A stretch of DNA of 64,000 nucleotides from Cyclobacterium lianum. Its GTDB lineage: Bacteria; Bacteroidota; Bacteroidia; Cytophagales; Cyclobacteriaceae. The stretch lies in contig NZ_FRCY01000015.1 of NCBI RefSeq assembly GCF_900143075.1, forward strand, positions 1 through 64,000, read 5' to 3'. Made by a program: the position numbers and the translations under genes. Of this stretch, positions 62,127-64,000 are shown piece after piece. Under the pieces are notes generated by a model, which was given only the letters and a program-made list of their open reading frames with translations, was not told the origin of the DNA and searched no databases. The stretch's first letter is position 1; every line of letters starts with the position of its first letter.

Positions 62127-64000
62127 CCCCCTGTGTACAGGTACTCGTATACGCTGTGATAGAGATCTTGTTCCTCCATATGATCCAAAAAGGATTGATA
62201 AAACGGGTGATGGCCGATGGTAGCACTGTCTCCGATCACGATTAACTTTTTTCTGGCCCGCGTAAGGGCTACGTTCATTCTCCTGGTATCTTTCAAAAAA
62301 CCGATTTCACCATTCGGGTTTGACCTGGTCATGCTGATCAGCATGATATCCTTTTCCTGCCCCTGAAACCCATCGACAGTGCTTATGGTAATATGGTCTT
62401 TCATTTGCCTCAGGTATACCCAGGCATCGTCCTCCTGCAGCAGTTCCCTGAGCAGGTTTACCTGTGCCCGGTAGGGTGCAATCAGCCCAATCTCCCAGGG
62501 CTTTCCCCTTTCCACAACACGCCCTGTTCGCTTGAGCAGATCCTGCAACAGTCGCAGGGCCAATGCAGCTTCTTCTTTATTGCATATGCTCCCGGTTTCC
62601 TTCTCCTGATATTCCATAAATCCGCTGCCAGCGGTATCGACATATTCCATTACGCTCTCTGCGGGATTGAGGTAATGGGTCCGGGTATTGGGCGCAGCCA
62701 GTAATTTTCCGTGGTAAAAGGCATGGTTTGAAAAACCCATGATCGCTTCGGGCATGCGGTATTGCAAGGTCAGCATGTGTGCACTTGCCGGATTGTTCCT
62801 AATGGCCTTTTCAAACAGTGTTACCTGTAAGCCTTTTGCCGCTTCTCTGGATTTAATGGTCGGAGGTAGCTGACAATGATCGCCTGCCATTACCACCTTT
62901 TCGGCCTGCAATACTGGTATCCAGGATGCAGGCTCCAGGGCCTGGGCTGCCTCGTCTATATAGACCACCGGAAAAACCCGCCCCTGCAGCAGGGCTGAGG
63001 CAGCTCCCACCAGGGTACAGGCGATGACCTGGCTGCTTTCCAGGATGGTCTGAACCATATAATCGTGGAGTTGCCTGGCTTCACCAAAACAACGGTTTGC
63101 TTCATTCAGATCCATTTTCCTTTGTTCACGCTCAACGGGACCAAAATTTCTTTTGAACTTTCTTGCCTTTTTTCTGGCTTCTTCTCCGGACTTTTTGAGC
63201 TTCTTATAATCTCGGTACGCCGGATGGGCGAGGATTTTTGCATCCAGTGTTTGTTGGAAAATGCCATCATCTACCCGCGCTGGATGCCCCAGTCTCAGTA
63301 CCTGGAGCCCCGCTGCCGCGAGCTTTTCTACGAGCACATCTACAGCAGCATTGCTGGGTGCGCATACCAGGACCTGAACCTGGGTCTGCAACGCAATCTC
63401 AATGGATCGAACAAGTGTGGTAGTCTTGCCCGTCCCGGGGGGGCCATGTACGATAGCAAGATCTTCTGCCCTGTGGATCATTTCCAACGCTTCTTGCTGA
63501 CTAGCGTTCAATCCTGATGCCGGAAATTGCTGCTCTTCATTAATGATGGCAGCGGTTTTTCCCAGAAACACATTCCGCAGCCTTTCGAGCCGGTTTTTGT
63601 CTGCCTGAAGCACCTTCTCCAGGGCTTGGGCCATGGTCTTGTAGGAGGACTCATCAAACATCAGGTCCAGCCCCAGTTTGCCACTGTATATCCAGTCCGG
63701 CACCTGGCCAGTGTGCAGACTTACCGTCATTTGGTTTTTATGCACATGGTTGACAACTCCATTTACAAAACTGGCCCGAAGCTTGTTATCGTTACTGTTG
63801 GAAAAAAGACAAATGGATTTTCCTGATTGGAATTTGTGGCTATCGGGAGCCTGGTGCACGTTGATTTCGACAATCAACTGTTCGGTAAAGGCCCATTTCA
63901 CCTTTACCAAATTCACTGGATACCAACACATTCCGGCACTGACTTTCTCATTGATGGATTTGCTATAGGTCAGGCTACGAAATTGTCTTCGATCTTCCTC
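62123..64000 (-). CDS. Upf1/IGHMBP2-type superfamily 1 helicase, 5' end outside window
   Basis: The open frame reaches the right edge (no start seen); the ATG at 63929-63931 lies inside a conserved block (EEDRRQFRSLTYSKSINEKVSAG-MCWYPV), so the true start lies beyond 64000. Motifs: GPPGTGKTTT (I), VLVCAPSNAAVDVL, VVYIDEAAQALEPA (II), MAGDHCQLPPTI (III), LTLQYRMPEAIMGF (IV), DGFQGQEKDIMLISMTRSN and MNVALTRARKKLIVIGD (V-VI). It unwinds DNA or RNA 5' to 3'. At least 625 residues in the window. Convergent overlap of 4 bp with the DUF4924 gene. Confidence 0.93.
   Translation of the reverse strand, partial: EEDRRQFRSLTYSKSINEKVSAGMCWYPVNLVKVKWAFTEQLIVEINVHQAPDSHKFQSGKSICLFSNSNDNKLRASFVNGVVNHVHKNQMTVSLHTGQVPDWIYSGKLGLDLMFDESSYKTMAQALEKVLQADKNRLERLRNVFLGKTAAIINEEQQFPASGLNASQQEALEMIHRAEDLAIVHGPPGTGKTTTLVRSIEIALQTQVQVLVCAPSNAAVDVLVEKLAAAGLQVLRLGHPARVDDGIFQQTLDAKILAHPAYRDYKKLKKSGEEARKKARKFKRNFGPVEREQRKMDLNEANRCFGEARQLHDYMVQTILESSQVIACTLVGAASALLQGRVFPVVYIDEAAQALEPASWIPVLQAEKVVMAGDHCQLPPTIKSREAAKGLQVTLFEKAIRNNPASAHMLTLQYRMPEAIMGFSNHAFYHGKLLAAPNTRTHYLNPAESVMEYVDTAGSGFMEYQEKETGSICNKEEAALALRLLQDLLKRTGRVVERGKPWEIGLIAPYRAQVNLLRELLQEDDAWVYLRQMKDHITISTVDGFQGQEKDIMLISMTRSNPNGEIGFLKDTRRMNVALTRARKKLIVIGDSATIGHHPFYQSFLDHMEEQDLYHSVYEYLYTGG

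Overview
The window reads as chromosome of a Bacteroidota bacterium, most likely a Cytophagales (Cyclobacteriaceae-like) marine or soil heterotroph. The signs are a SusC/SusD pair, a type IX secretion C-terminal domain on a large subtilase, a PorE-like OmpA protein, TANNTTTG-type promoters, A-rich leaders in place of Shine-Dalgarno sites, tRNA genes without encoded CCA, and a DEDDh exonuclease, DUF4924 and CPXCG proteins typical of that phylum. Assignment to a genus is not possible from what I can see.

Layout. 1-4.7 kb is a decayed accessory island: the end of a possible transposase, a truncated HepT toxin gene, two IS91-type transposase relics, one IS66 relic with an in-frame stop, an intact TolB-like lipoprotein between the relics, and an apparently intact VapB/VapC-type toxin-antitoxin pair. 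4.7-22.4 kb is core chromosome: aguB-aguA (agmatine to putrescine), an acyltransferase, a Tat-exported Gfo/Idh oxidoreductase with a DUF1080 lipoprotein, SRP RNA with a textbook promoter, a fructose-6-phosphate aldolase/transaldolase, ftsE with a small partner, a 2,4-dienoyl-CoA-reductase-like SDR, a LytS/LytR-type two-component pair, murB and a dCMP deaminase. 22.6-35.3 kb holds a single-domain response regulator, a hyperacidic 73-residue protein, a peptide transporter, a nucleoside transporter, etfB-etfA-DUF151, dnaB and an exonuclease. 35.3-38 kb holds an unusual two-component cluster in which the kinase lacks its phospho-acceptor histidine while a neighbouring regulator carries a histidine-containing dimerisation domain but no ATPase domain. 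38.2-45.1 kb holds an RND/MacB-like export ABC system, Hsp20, a MATE exporter and a CBS-DUF294 protein.

45.1-46.1 kb is a tRNA and repeat region: an exact TTTG-N19-TACATTTG promoter, two leader hairpins, tRNA-Arg(UCU) among three mutilated copies whose anticodon arms are replaced by a CCCGAC/GTCGGG palindrome or a variant of it, tRNA-Lys(UUU), and a 123-bp direct repeat. 46.2-54.9 kb is a SusC-SusD-lipoprotein-subtilase operon that looks like a peptide (rather than glycan) utilisation locus. 55-60.4 kb is lepA-folD-queE-porE-like, with a candidate preQ1-I riboswitch directly against the queE start codon. The window ends with a secreted HExxH protein, a DUF4924 protein and the 3' part of a Upf1/IGHMBP2-type helicase gene that runs off the right edge.

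How parts fit: secreted subtilase (T9SS), SusCD import and the POT peptide transporter suggest protein scavenging; AguA/AguB and NupC add nitrogen and nucleoside scavenging. The most unusual observations are the queE leader, the split-looking kinase cluster, and the anticodon-arm-swapped tRNA relics. All assignments come from reading the sequence and remembered family features; no database search was run.
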